DNA from: an uncultured Bacteroidota bacterium
GTDB taxonomy: Bacteria; Bacteroidota; Bacteroidia; Bacteroidales; P3
DNA: 64,000 bases
Assembly (NCBI GenBank): GCA_902788805.1
Contig: CADALO010000002.1
Span: forward strand, 1 to 64,000
Direction: 5' to 3'
Shown here: one piece after another, positions 1 to 6,983 of the stretch
Numbering within the stretch: position 1 is the first letter of the stretch
How the letters are laid out: every line of letters begins with the position of its first letter
Program-made: the position numbers and the translations under genes
Notes under the pieces: model-generated
The model's database searches: none
What the model was told of the DNA's origin: nothing
The model's input: only the letters and a program-made list of their open reading frames with translations

Positions 1-183
1 AACGGCTTCCACCTCGACTCGAAGGAGCCCGACTGGAGCAAGTTCCGCGACTTCATTATGGGCGAGGTCCGCTACAACTCGCTGATGAAGACCTTCCCCC
101 AGGAGGCCGAAGAACTCTTCGTCGCCACGGAAAGAAATGCAAAACTGCGCTACGAAGGCTACAAGAAACTCTCGGAGATGTAA
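1..183 (+). CDS. nifJ: Pyruvate:ferredoxin (flavodoxin) oxidoreductase, C-terminal end (partial)
   Basis: Open in frame 1 from the window edge to a TAA at 181-183, giving 60 residues. The segment contains FRDFIMGEVRY and TFPQEAEELF, which I recognise as the conserved extreme C-terminus of single-chain pyruvate:ferredoxin oxidoreductase. That enzyme oxidises pyruvate with CoA to acetyl-CoA and CO2 and reduces ferredoxin in the cytoplasm, a central step in anaerobic Bacteroidales. The catalytic TPP domain and Fe-S motifs lie outside the window, so only family membership can be claimed. A hairpin follows directly, so the gene probably ends its own transcription unit. Confidence 0.85.
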   Translation, partial: NGFHLDSKEPDWSKFRDFIMGEVRYNSLMKTFPQEAEELFVATERNAKLRYEGYKKLSEM

Positions 184-196
184 TATTCTCCAACCC

Positions 197-228
197 AAGC
201 TGGGCAGCCCGAGAGGGCTACCCAGCTT
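197..228 (+). terminator. Hairpin terminator after nifJ
   Basis: Arms 197-210 and 215-228 pair at 13 of 14 positions around a GAGA (GNRA) tetraloop. There is no long T-run after it. It lies 14 nt after the nifJ stop and 15 nt before the next start codon. Confidence 0.6.
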
Positions 229-242
229 CTAAGAAATAAATT

Positions 243-785
243 ATGTCTACATTATATTCGATAGGACACGGGAACAAAACCATCGAGGAGTTCGAGGAGG
301 AGTTGCGGTCGTTTGGCATCCAGTACCTTATCGATGTGCGTACCAAACCTTACTCTAAATGGAATCCTTCCTTCAACCAAGAGGGACTACGGGCGTTGCT
401 GCAGAAGAGGGGGTTCGTCTATGTATATATGGGTGACACCATCGGCGGTCTTCCTTCCGACCCAGCCTGTTATACCGATGGCCATATCGACTATGCCAAA
501 GTGCGAGAGATGCCATTTTTCAAAGAAGGGTTCGCCCGGTTGTTGACAGCAGCAGAGAAAGGTCTAAACGTAGCTGTGATGTGCAGCGAGTCGGAACCAG
601 AGAAATGCCACCGCAGCAAACTCATCGGACAGGAGCTCCTCAAACACGGCATCTCCATGAATCACATCGTGGGTGTAGGCAAGAGTCAGTCGCAGGAGAT
701 GGTAATGGCCATCCTTACCAAAGGGGCCGGCACCATGACTCTCTTCGGAGAGGAGACCTTTGTTTCACGGAAAACCTACGAGTAA
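243..785 (+). CDS. DUF488 domain protein (first of a tandem pair)
   Basis: 180 residues, a full-length DUF488 protein. Visible signatures are the N-terminal SIGHGNKTIEEF (6-17), the acidic-basic VRTKPYS stretch (32-38) and C114-x7-C122-H123-R124, the CxExxPxxCHR motif typical of DUF488. The biochemical role of DUF488 is not established to my knowledge; the Cys/His/Arg cluster suggests a ligand or metal site. No signal peptide or membrane segment, so probably cytoplasmic. The stop TAA shares its last base with the ATG of the next gene (TAATG at 783-787), so translation is likely coupled. The second and third genes of the set repeat this arrangement, which implies one functional unit. The product could be a nucleic-acid-linked defence or repair component, but that is inference from its partners only. 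Confidence 0.8.
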   Translation: MSTLYSIGHGNKTIEEFEEELRSFGIQYLIDVRTKPYSKWNPSFNQEGLRALLQKRGFVYVYMGDTIGGLPSDPACYTDGHIDYAKVREMPFFKEGFARLLTAAEKGLNVAVMCSESEPEKCHRSKLIGQELLKHGISMNHIVGVGKSQSQEMVMAILTKGAGTMTLFGEETFVSRKTYE

Positions 786-1261
786 TGGAAATATACACCA
801 TCGGGGTTTATGGTTCCACCGAGCAGCAGTTTTTCAATAAACTTGCCGAAAACAATATCGACACTTTCTGTGATATTAGACAACGTCGGGGTGTCCGTGG
901 GAGCGAATATGCTTTCGTGAACAGTCAGCGGCTACAAAGCAAGCTTGCAGAGATGGAAATCCAATACGATTACCTTAAGGACTTGGCTCCTACCAAGGAA
1001 ATCCGTGACAAGCAAAAAGAGGCAGACAAACTAGCTGGAATTCAGAAAAAAGACCGTACCCGATTAGGAGATGTGTTCATCAATGGTTATAAGAAGCATA
1101 TCGTGGATTACGACTTCGATACACTGGTAGAAAAACTCAAAGGAATGGGGGCAGACAAGGTAGTGTTCTTCTGCGTCGAGACCTCTCCCTTCGCTTGCCA
1201 CCGGTCGATTGTGGCCGAGAAACTACACAAACAATTTGGATACACAGTAAAACATTTGTAA
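785..1261 (+). CDS. DUF488 domain protein (second of a tandem pair)
   Basis: 158 residues when started at the ATG (785-787) that overlaps the previous stop by one base; an upstream in-frame extension reads out of frame through the first gene and is not protein-like. It is a divergent paralogue of the preceding gene: IYTIGVYGSTEQQFF at the start, FCDIRQRRGVRGSEYAF (28-44), and C130-x7-C138-H139-R140 near the end. Residues 66-95 are lysine/aspartate rich and charged. The first gene has a GDTIGGLP segment; the second has DLAPTKEIRDKQ there, so the two chains probably have different ligands or form a heteromer. Its stop again overlaps the next ATG (TAATG at 1259-1263). Confidence 0.8.
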   Translation: MEIYTIGVYGSTEQQFFNKLAENNIDTFCDIRQRRGVRGSEYAFVNSQRLQSKLAEMEIQYDYLKDLAPTKEIRDKQKEADKLAGIQKKDRTRLGDVFINGYKKHIVDYDFDTLVEKLKGMGADKVVFFCVETSPFACHRSIVAEKLHKQFGYTVKHL

Positions 1262-2289
1262 TGGCACAAGTTATCATAGTTTCAAGGACGAGAATGGCTG
1301 ATGGATTTGTGTGTGTCGGCGGTTTAGATGTTGACAATCGGCGTTCTGTGCGGCTTCTCGACGCACGAGGTCGTCATGAAACTGCCGAAACATGCCCATA
1401 CACGATTTGGGATATATGGGACATTGACTATTACCCAAACCAACGACGTCCTAACCCACATACTGAGGACGTAAACGTAACGCGACGAATGAAGATAGAT
1501 CGGGTTGACGCTCCAAACATGTCAGTCAACCGTTTTGCCGAGTTGATGCTTAATTCCAACATGCCAATTTTCCATGGTTCGTTGTTCTCCGTCTTCGACG
1601 GCAAGCTAAGACGTACAGATAAGGACAAATTGTATATCTCGAAAGAAGATGTGCCAACCTTTAGCACCTGTTTCTGGATTAACGACAAACGGCTGCTGGG
1701 CTATAAAAACGACCGTGGACGTTGGCAGTACCGATACACAGATATGTCAAACCAATATGGATACACCATTTCCTATGTAGGGTCGGCAGAACCTTTGGAT
1801 ACGATTGAGTCTGGTTCTCTTGTCCGCCTTTCGCTTGCGCATTGGTGGAAACCCGAAGATTCGGATGATGAAGAACGTTGCTATCTGCAGTTGTCTGGTT
1901 GCCTAATTGAAGGGAAAGATGAAAGAGCGGCAATTGAGCAACATAAAGACAAAGCACCTTTAGTGAAAGATGATGTATCGACTCCTCACAATGATTGGTT
2001 CGGCAGCCTGGAGCAAGAACTGGACAAACTTCTTCACGAGAAGGAAGACATTGAAGAAAAGATAGCCGATTTACGCTCTCGAATTATGCAACAAATGACA
2101 GAACTCCATTTGGATAAATACTCATCGTCTAAGTATAGTATTAGTTATTCTCCTGCAAAGACAGTTTTACAGTTCGATAGAAAAACTTTCAAGGCTGAGA
2201 ATGAAACCTTGTATTCTTCTTATTGCATTCCCAAACAGAAAGAAGCTTCTATCGTGATTAGAAAGAATCATAACGAATTGGACGAGTGA
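1261..2289 (+). CDS. Dual-OB-domain-like protein with YqaJ-like C-terminal tail
   Basis: 342 residues, starting at the ATG that overlaps the second DUF488 stop. The N-terminus (SRTRMADGFVCVGG, then RSVRLLD) resembles the dual OB-containing (DuOB) family that I associate with DUF488 neighbours; this is recognition by eye. OB folds usually bind nucleic acid. Residues about 258-290 form a charged coiled coil (LEQELDKLLHEKEDIEEKI). The last 50 residues, with ISYSPAKTVLQFDRKTFKAE and TLYSSY, resemble the C-terminal tail seen after YqaJ-type phage recombinase nucleases, but no nuclease core is present. AT-richer than its flanks, which hints at transfer. A GAGA-loop hairpin follows at 2375-2394. Likely a nucleic-acid-sensing partner of the two DUF488 proteins; function unproven. 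Confidence 0.7.
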   Translation: MAQVIIVSRTRMADGFVCVGGLDVDNRRSVRLLDARGRHETAETCPYTIWDIWDIDYYPNQRRPNPHTEDVNVTRRMKIDRVDAPNMSVNRFAELMLNSNMPIFHGSLFSVFDGKLRRTDKDKLYISKEDVPTFSTCFWINDKRLLGYKNDRGRWQYRYTDMSNQYGYTISYVGSAEPLDTIESGSLVRLSLAHWWKPEDSDDEERCYLQLSGCLIEGKDERAAIEQHKDKAPLVKDDVSTPHNDWFGSLEQELDKLLHEKEDIEEKIADLRSRIMQQMTELHLDKYSSSKYSISYSPAKTVLQFDRKTFKAENETLYSSYCIPKQKEASIVIRKNHNELDE

Positions 2290-2374
2290 AAAAGTAACCC
2301 AATTGTTTTGATGAAAGTAGTAAATCAACACATCAGAGTAGGAAGTGATGGCGCTAAGCTATCATCTTCACCGG

Positions 2375-2394
2375 GGCCGCCCGAGAGGGTGGCC
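2375..2394 (+). terminator. Hairpin terminator after the DUF488 operon
   Basis: Eight-base-pair stem (2375-2382 with 2387-2394, one G-U pair) closed by a GAGA tetraloop, the same loop as the hairpin after nifJ. It is followed by a T-rich but interrupted stretch. Confidence 0.55.
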
Positions 2395-2438
2395 TTGGTT
2401 CTATTATTATGCTGCCACAATCGGCGAGTGCGACATTC

Positions 2439-2469
2439 TTGCCGTGTCGCGATTTTTTCGTATTTTTGC
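2439..2469 (+). promoter_or_regulatory. Bacteroidota-type promoter for the UbiA gene
   Basis: TTG at 2439-2441, a 19-nt spacer, then TATTTTTGC at 2461-2469. This fits the -33 TTTG / -7 TAnnTTTG pattern of the Bacteroidota primary sigma factor. The start codon lies 52 nt downstream. Confidence 0.6.
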
Positions 2470-2521
2470 AGCGGAAAACAAACTATATAACTACTGTAAA
2501 CAATCTAAACAATAGCAACTA

Positions 2522-3541
2522 ATGAGCAAGAATACGATAGGACAATGGCTGAAAAACGCCCGTGTGGGGGCCACTATGCAGAGTTTGATGCCCTCGGTGG
2601 TGGCGGTGGTTACCGCCATAGGGGCGGAAGGGTTCTCGTGGTGGCTGGCCCTGGTGGCTGTGGCGGGAGTGTGGTGCGCACATCTCGCGTGCAACCTGAT
2701 TGACGACTATTTTGACTATAAGGCCGATATGCTGAAAGACCGGCAGGAGGTGGTGCGCAAGGGCATCAAGGCCTTCACGGCCAAATATCCGTATCTGACC
2801 GACGGGTCGGCAACCTTAGGAAGCCTAAGAGGGGCAATAGCGGTATTCGTATTGCTGGCGGCAGCCTGCGGCCTGGTGGTCGGCTGGCAGCGCGACTGGG
2901 CGATACTGCTGATAGCGCTGGCGGCAGGACTGCTGGGATTCTTCTATTCGGCGCCTCCGATAAAATTCTGCTACTGGGGAATGGGTGAGGTAGTGACCGG
3001 CCTGATTTTCGGACCGCTGCTGATGGCGGGTGTCTATTGGGCAGCGTCGGGAGTGATGGACCTGAAGGTGCTGGCCGTCTCGGTGCCGATAGGGCTGCTG
3101 GTGGTGAACATACTCTATACCCACAGTATGATAGACCTGGAGGGTGACGCCGCCTCCGACAAGCTGACGTTGGCAGGTGTGATGAAGTACGGCTGGGCAA
3201 AGCTGGCGATGAGCTGGGTGATTAACTTCGCCCCCTACATCTGTGTGGTGGTGGCGGTGGCTATGGGATGGCTGCATTGGGCCTACCTGGCGGTGCTGCT
3301 GGTGCTGCCCCGTTCGATATGGCTCTACTGGTCGCTGGTGCAGTTTGTGAAGGGCGCCGACCTCGAGAAGGAGCTGGAGCACCCGCGCAGGATGCTTGGA
3401 CCTATGCCCAAAGACTGGGAGGGAATACGCAAGGCGGGGCTGGATTGGTTCCTGATACGCTGGATGACGGCCCGCAACATCGTCAGCGGCTTCTGCCTGC
3501 TGTTCATCGTGGTTAAGATCATATTGGTGATTAGTGATTAG
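2522..3541 (+). CDS. UbiA-family prenyltransferase (possibly menaquinone MenA-like)
   Basis: 339 residues with about eight or nine hydrophobic segments, an integral inner-membrane protein. The first aspartate-rich prenyl-diphosphate site is N58-LIDDYFDYKAD (D61, D62, D65, D69). The second is in YTHSMIDLEGDAASDKLTLA (about 198-217). UbiA enzymes move an isoprenoid chain onto an aromatic or other acceptor through Mg2+-bound diphosphate; in Bacteroidales the common member is the dihydroxynaphthoate prenyltransferase of menaquinone synthesis. I cannot tell the acceptor from sequence. The only neighbour on the same strand is a radical SAM protein 95 nt downstream. The last codons run into a 7-bp tandem array, so the repeat encodes part of the C-terminus (VISD). 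Confidence 0.8.
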   Translation: MSKNTIGQWLKNARVGATMQSLMPSVVAVVTAIGAEGFSWWLALVAVAGVWCAHLACNLIDDYFDYKADMLKDRQEVVRKGIKAFTAKYPYLTDGSATLGSLRGAIAVFVLLAAACGLVVGWQRDWAILLIALAAGLLGFFYSAPPIKFCYWGMGEVVTGLIFGPLLMAGVYWAASGVMDLKVLAVSVPIGLLVVNILYTHSMIDLEGDAASDKLTLAGVMKYGWAKLAMSWVINFAPYICVVVAVAMGWLHWAYLAVLLVLPRSIWLYWSLVQFVKGADLEKELEHPRRMLGPMPKDWEGIRKAGLDWFLIRWMTARNIVSGFCLLFIVVKIILVISD

Positions 3542-3568
3542 TGATTAGTGAATAGTGATTAGTGAATT
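3527..3568 (+). repeat. 7-bp tandem array GTGATTA, six units
   Basis: Units of exactly 7 bp at 3527, 3534, 3541, 3548, 3555 and 3562 (GTGATTA x3, GTGAATA, GTGATTA, GTGAATT). The first two units lie inside the end of the UbiA coding region and the stop codon is formed by the array. Confidence 0.85.
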
Positions 3569-3592
3569 GAGTGGGCAACACATAAAACTTAC

Positions 3593-3634
3593 AACCTTTA
3601 ATCTTTAAACTTTAACCGTTAACCTTTAACCTTT
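3593..3634 (+). repeat. 7-bp tandem array AACCTTT, six units, abutting a start codon
   Basis: Units AACCTTT, AATCTTT, AAACTTT, AACCGTT, AACCTTT, AACCTTT without any slip in period. The array ends 2 nt before the ATG of the radical SAM gene, so it is the whole proximal 5' leader and takes the place of a ribosome-binding site. Related units in the opposite orientation follow the gene at 4545-4573. Confidence 0.85.
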
Positions 3635-3636
3635 AT

Positions 3637-4542
3637 ATGTCCAACAAGTTTTCGCAGATGTGCTATCTGGCACAATGGTTTGTAAGGGCGCGGTTCTTCG
3701 GCCGCAGGGCGCCGATGCAGAGCGTGCTGTTCATCACCGACAGGTGCAACCTTTCGTGCAAACATTGCTCCGTATATAACCACACCAACCCGACCAGCAA
3801 GAGCTACGAGCAGATACGCGAGGAGCTGAAATACTGCCATTCGCTGGGGTCGCGGTTCGTCGACTTCGAGGGTGGCGAACCCCTCCTGTGGCGCGATGGC
3901 GACAAGACGGTCAACGACCTCTGCGACCTGGCCCACGAGCTGGGATTCTATTCCTGCACCATCACCACCAACGCGCAGCGCCCCTTTGCCGGCTGCCGGG
4001 CTGACAGCATCTGGGTGAGCCTCGACGGCATCGGGAAATACCACGAAGCCGTGAGGGGCGAAGGCACCTTTGCCCGCCTGGAGGAGAACGCGGCCGGCTG
4101 CGGCCACAAGGCGCTGTCGGTGTCGATGTCAGTGAACACGCTCAACTGCGACTGCGTCACGCAGGTGCTCGACTATGTGAAGGCAAGCCCTTACATCAAA
4201 TCAATCTCGTTCAACTTCCACACCCCCTTCCCCGGCACCGAGGGTCTGACCCTGCCGCAGGACAAGCGCGAGGAGGTCATCGACACCATCATCCGCTACA
4301 AGAAGAATGGCTACCCGGTGATGAACACCCGGGCGGGCCTGACCCGTATGAAGCGGCTCAACTTCAAGAAACGTTGCTGGATAACCAACTATGTGCTCCC
4401 CGACGGCTCGAAACACCCGATACCGGTATGTGGCGAGGCGGGCGGCTGCGAACAATGCGGCTTCTCGATGGCGGGCGAGATGGACGCCGTGTTCCATTTC
4501 TGCCCCGAGACCATCCTCGCCGGCCTCGACCTGAGGGTCTGA
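3637..4542 (+). CDS. Radical SAM protein
   Basis: 301 residues. The radical SAM cluster motif CxxxCxxC is C37-NLS-C41-KH-C44, preceded by VLFITDRCNL; EGGEPLL (about 79-85) is the S-adenosylmethionine-binding GGE motif and VSLDG follows. Several cysteines near the C-terminus (CGEAGGCEQCG, then FCPE) may hold an auxiliary iron-sulfur cluster as in SPASM-type enzymes, but the spacing is short. The substrate cannot be named. It lies 95 nt after a UbiA prenyltransferase on the same strand; a joint lipid or quinone modification is possible but unproven. Heptamer arrays in opposite orientation flank it on both sides. Confidence 0.8.
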   Translation: MSNKFSQMCYLAQWFVRARFFGRRAPMQSVLFITDRCNLSCKHCSVYNHTNPTSKSYEQIREELKYCHSLGSRFVDFEGGEPLLWRDGDKTVNDLCDLAHELGFYSCTITTNAQRPFAGCRADSIWVSLDGIGKYHEAVRGEGTFARLEENAAGCGHKALSVSMSVNTLNCDCVTQVLDYVKASPYIKSISFNFHTPFPGTEGLTLPQDKREEVIDTIIRYKKNGYPVMNTRAGLTRMKRLNFKKRCWITNYVLPDGSKHPIPVCGEAGGCEQCGFSMAGEMDAVFHFCPETILAGLDLRV

Positions 4543-4544
4543 AT

Positions 4545-4573
4545 AAAGGTTAAAGGGGGTGAAGGTTAAAAGG
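4545..4573 (+). repeat. Degenerate AAAGGTT array after the radical SAM gene
   Basis: AAAGGTTA-like units of 7-8 bp directly after the stop codon, complementary to the AACCTTT array before the same gene. The rest of 4574-4757 holds nothing I can recognise. Confidence 0.6.
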
Positions 4574-4757
4574 TCTCGTTCTGAAGCCCTTTGCCGAGGT
4601 CTCGACTCAACAAAAGCGACTTCCTGCCGTCCGCGCGATGGTGATTTTCAATTGTCTCCATTTGTTTTCAAAACCATTTGGCTTTATTGCAGCATTACAT
4701 TGGCCGTTCCCAAAAGCAATTTGGGGTATTGAATCTTTTTTGCGTCTCCTTTCTTTG

Positions 4758-5864
4758 TTATGCTTCTTCTTTGAATTCCTTGTGTCCACATATTGTGCAT
4801 TTATTGGGTTTCACTGTCTCTTTCGTTGAATACCCGCAAAGTTTACATATGTAAGTGTGTTTGATTTTTGACTCCAATTTCACTTCCTCAATTTGGTTGT
4901 GTTTGTCACCATCACTTATCATATGGTCTTCCCGTATTGCCTCACTAATGGTCAATGATACTTTTCTAACAAATTTCTTTGGTTCTAATGATACTAGTTT
5001 GTTTTTATCGACAGTGTATGAACCTTTGTCATATATTTGTTTAGTTATTTTACGCCCATCTTTTAGATTCAATGTAATAGAATGTTCCATACCAACAATA
5101 ACATCTTCCGTTATTGGTTCGGTTGTTGTTACGGATTCCTTTTTGCTTGTAACACCACCAACAATAGCACCAACTGGACCTGCTATAACACCACCTACAA
5201 GAGCCCTCCCTAATGTACTACCGTTACTACTTTTGGTTACGGTTTTTGCTACATTTTTAGTTTTCGTTGAATGAATAGCCTTGGAACTATAAATGCATGA
5301 TGAAATATTTGAATACGGGATAAAATTTCCTAGAAAGAATAGATTTTTCGTTTCATTGAAACAGATTATTGCATTAGTTAAGACGGTGTCATTGCTGCTG
5401 ATACGCATTATTCCACCTGCTTTACCATATTTATTTTCAAGATTTGTAAGTGAGTTATTGAATATGTCAACATTCTTAATTCTTTTCTGTAATTTTTGAG
5501 TAATGCTTTCTTTGTCGTTTTTTATACTCAAAGTTTTCTTTACGATATAGACAATGCAACTTATAGCCACTACAATATTGGCAAAACAAAGGAATCCAAG
5601 AGTACCACTTGGGTCCTGACCAATAATGGATTTAAATCCAGATTTTGACGAACAAGCCCAAAACCAATCGAATGCTTGGAACGAGCTTAACAGAAATAAA
5701 ACAAAAAGAAGCAAGATGCTGACCTTTTTTCGCAGCATTATTTCCTTAAAAGAGCTGTCAAAAACGTCTGGGCTTTTGCATCGTTGAACGGCAGATGAGT
5801 CATTGTCAATATTTAGAGCAAAAATTCCAATGAAAACCTCTGCTAAAAAGTAAAAGAACATCAT
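4758..5864 (-). CDS. AT-rich membrane protein with glycine-zipper segment and C-terminal zinc ribbon
   Basis: 368 residues, family not recognised. Hydrophobic segments lie at about 1-20, 47-70 and 88-110 near the N-terminus. Around residue 215-240 a glycine-rich run (LGRALVGGVIAGPVGAIVGG) looks like a glycine-zipper membrane segment. The C-terminus has CKLCG and CTICG (about 342-362), a four-cysteine zinc ribbon. The region between the zipper and ribbon (ITLNLKDGRKITKQIYDKGS) looks like a small beta domain. The base composition is much richer in A and T than in the neighbouring genes, and the gene has a palindromic element on one side, which suggests recent acquisition. No same-strand partner is adjacent. 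Confidence 0.6.
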   Translation of the reverse strand: MMFFYFLAEVFIGIFALNIDNDSSAVQRCKSPDVFDSSFKEIMLRKKVSILLLFVLFLLSSFQAFDWFWACSSKSGFKSIIGQDPSGTLGFLCFANIVVAISCIVYIVKKTLSIKNDKESITQKLQKRIKNVDIFNNSLTNLENKYGKAGGIMRISSNDTVLTNAIICFNETKNLFFLGNFIPYSNISSCIYSSKAIHSTKTKNVAKTVTKSSNGSTLGRALVGGVIAGPVGAIVGGVTSKKESVTTTEPITEDVIVGMEHSITLNLKDGRKITKQIYDKGSYTVDKNKLVSLEPKKFVRKVSLTISEAIREDHMISDGDKHNQIEEVKLESKIKHTYICKLCGYSTKETVKPNKCTICGHKEFKEEA

Positions 5865-6001
5865 TTTTTTTGTTATTTATTGCCTACTCTTTGATGCAGT
5901 TTTCGGCACCCCTGCTAATTATTCGATTGAGCAGGATGCTGTTGTTGGTAATTAAGGGGTATGAAGAAAGGCGTGATTCTTTCGTCAAAACTGCCTTATT
6001 T

Positions 6002-6120
6002 GTATTGAGGGTGTCTGGTAAAACCCATGCGATAAATAAGTGTTACGAAAATTCACGCCCCTGACGTGAACTTACGCTTTCTTATCCTCATCGCATAAAG
6101 TTTACCAGACTTTTCAATAC
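6002..6120. repeat. 119-bp imperfect palindrome (possible miniature element)
   Basis: The ends GTATTGA (6002) and TCAATAC (6120) are complementary. Inside them GTCTGGTAAA (6013-6022) pairs perfectly with TTTACCAGAC (6101-6110), and ATGCGAT pairs with ATCGCAT further in. The whole block could fold into one long hairpin. It fills the middle of the 349-bp gap between the AT-rich membrane gene and the toxin gene; the rest of that gap shows no gene. It could be a miniature inverted-repeat element or a bidirectional terminator. Confidence 0.6.
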
Positions 6121-6213
6121 GAGAACAAGAGCGTCCGCTCAATATGTCTTTTTGTCTATTCTAATTCTATTTTTTATACCATACTTTATATTTTGGTTTC
6201 ACAATTAATACGA

Positions 6214-6540
6214 CTACATTTCCTTTGCTTCTTCTTTCAAGGCCGAATACAGCTTGGCACGATCCTGACGGTTGCTCCAAATACTGACAATGTATATCTC
6301 ATCTTTGTAGATAGAATATACCACGCTGCTAAGACGACCGGGGAGTTCTCGGAATTCGGTACACGTTTCCTCATCGGTGAAACTGGTCTTCCCAATATTC
6401 GGAAACTGCGAGATGCTGGCAACAGCCTCATTGATGCCATTCCGCATCTTGGTAGCAGCTTGTCCGCCAAACTCACGGGCGACGTAGGCTGCCGTTTCCG
6501 CAAACTCGACAGCGGCACGCTCCGACCATCTCACCTTCAT
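6214..6540 (-). CDS. RelE/ParE-family toxin
   Basis: 108 residues, usual size for this family. The order matches ParE/RelE: an N-terminal helix pair (WSERAAVEFAETAAYVAREFGG), then FPNIGK, TEFRELP, and the terminal beta strands VVYSIYKDEIYIVSIW followed by a basic segment (NRQDRAKL). Family members are either ribosome-dependent mRNA endonucleases or gyrase inhibitors; the sequence does not settle which. It starts inside the antitoxin stop (ATGA, 6537-6540), so the two are translated together from the promoter upstream of the antitoxin. Confidence 0.8.
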   Translation of the reverse strand: MKVRWSERAAVEFAETAAYVAREFGGQAATKMRNGINEAVASISQFPNIGKTSFTDEETCTEFRELPGRLSSVVYSIYKDEIYIVSIWSNRQDRAKLYSALKEEAKEM

Positions 6541-6818
6541 ACGGCTTCGGCTATTGCTTTGTCGACAATCTGCATCACATCTTCGTGCGAAAGTGTCTGC
6601 TCACGCCCGGCAATAATATCTCTCATACGTTGTTTAGACACCTCCATCATCTCCTCACGGCTATAAATCCCCGGCATTTGGAGGGCTTCGTTCGCCTCAA
6701 AATCTTCCCTTTTGACACGGGCAAGGAATGCGTGACGCACCTTCAACGTCTGCTGACGGTAGAGTGTCCATAGAGCATCTTCCGGCGAAGTTCTTTGGTA
6801 TGTAGCATCCATTTCCAT
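6537..6818 (-). CDS. Antitoxin partner of the RelE/ParE toxin
   Basis: 93 residues from the ATG at 6818 (MEMDATY); an upstream in-frame ATG at 6857 lies within the predicted promoter and is unlikely to be used. Rich in charged residues and predicted helical, with no hydrophobic segment. A C-terminal helix (EDVMQIVDKAIAEAV) probably wraps the toxin. I cannot assign a DNA-binding family. It overlaps the toxin by 4 bp and has a promoter box at 6846-6876. It probably neutralises the toxin and represses its own promoter, as is usual for type II modules. Confidence 0.7.
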   Translation of the reverse strand: MEMDATYQRTSPEDALWTLYRQQTLKVRHAFLARVKREDFEANEALQMPGIYSREEMMEVSKQRMRDIIAGREQTLSHEDVMQIVDKAIAEAV

Positions 6819-6845
6819 ATCCGTATTATTCTTTAATTTCAATTT

Positions 6846-6876
6846 GCAAAAATACAAACTATTTTTGGATTGGCAA
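6846..6876 (-). promoter_or_regulatory. Promoter of the toxin-antitoxin pair
   Basis: On the minus strand TTG (6876-6874), a 19-nt spacer, then TATTTTTGC (6854-6846). The antitoxin ATG lies 27 nt downstream of the -7 box. Confidence 0.6.
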
Positions 6877-6983
6877 AATATTTTTACACCACTGTAGACT
6901 CCCTAAATTCCAGTTACAAATGCAGCACAATAATTCCGAACGATTATCGTTATACAAACGATTAATCCATAATATCCTAAACA

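Noticed and set aside
581..784. Upstream extension of the second DUF488 gene
   Set aside because: It is the wrong frame of the first DUF488 gene; homology starts at the overlapping ATG at 785.
2308..2490. A 60-codon open frame after the DUF488 operon
   Set aside because: It runs through the terminator hairpin and the next gene's promoter and has no similarity to a protein.
3593..3634. Telomere-like AACCTTT repeats as a chromosome end or CRISPR
   Set aside because: Units are 7 bp without spacers, inside a gene-dense region with coding DNA on both sides; no CRISPR repeat-spacer layout and no end structure.
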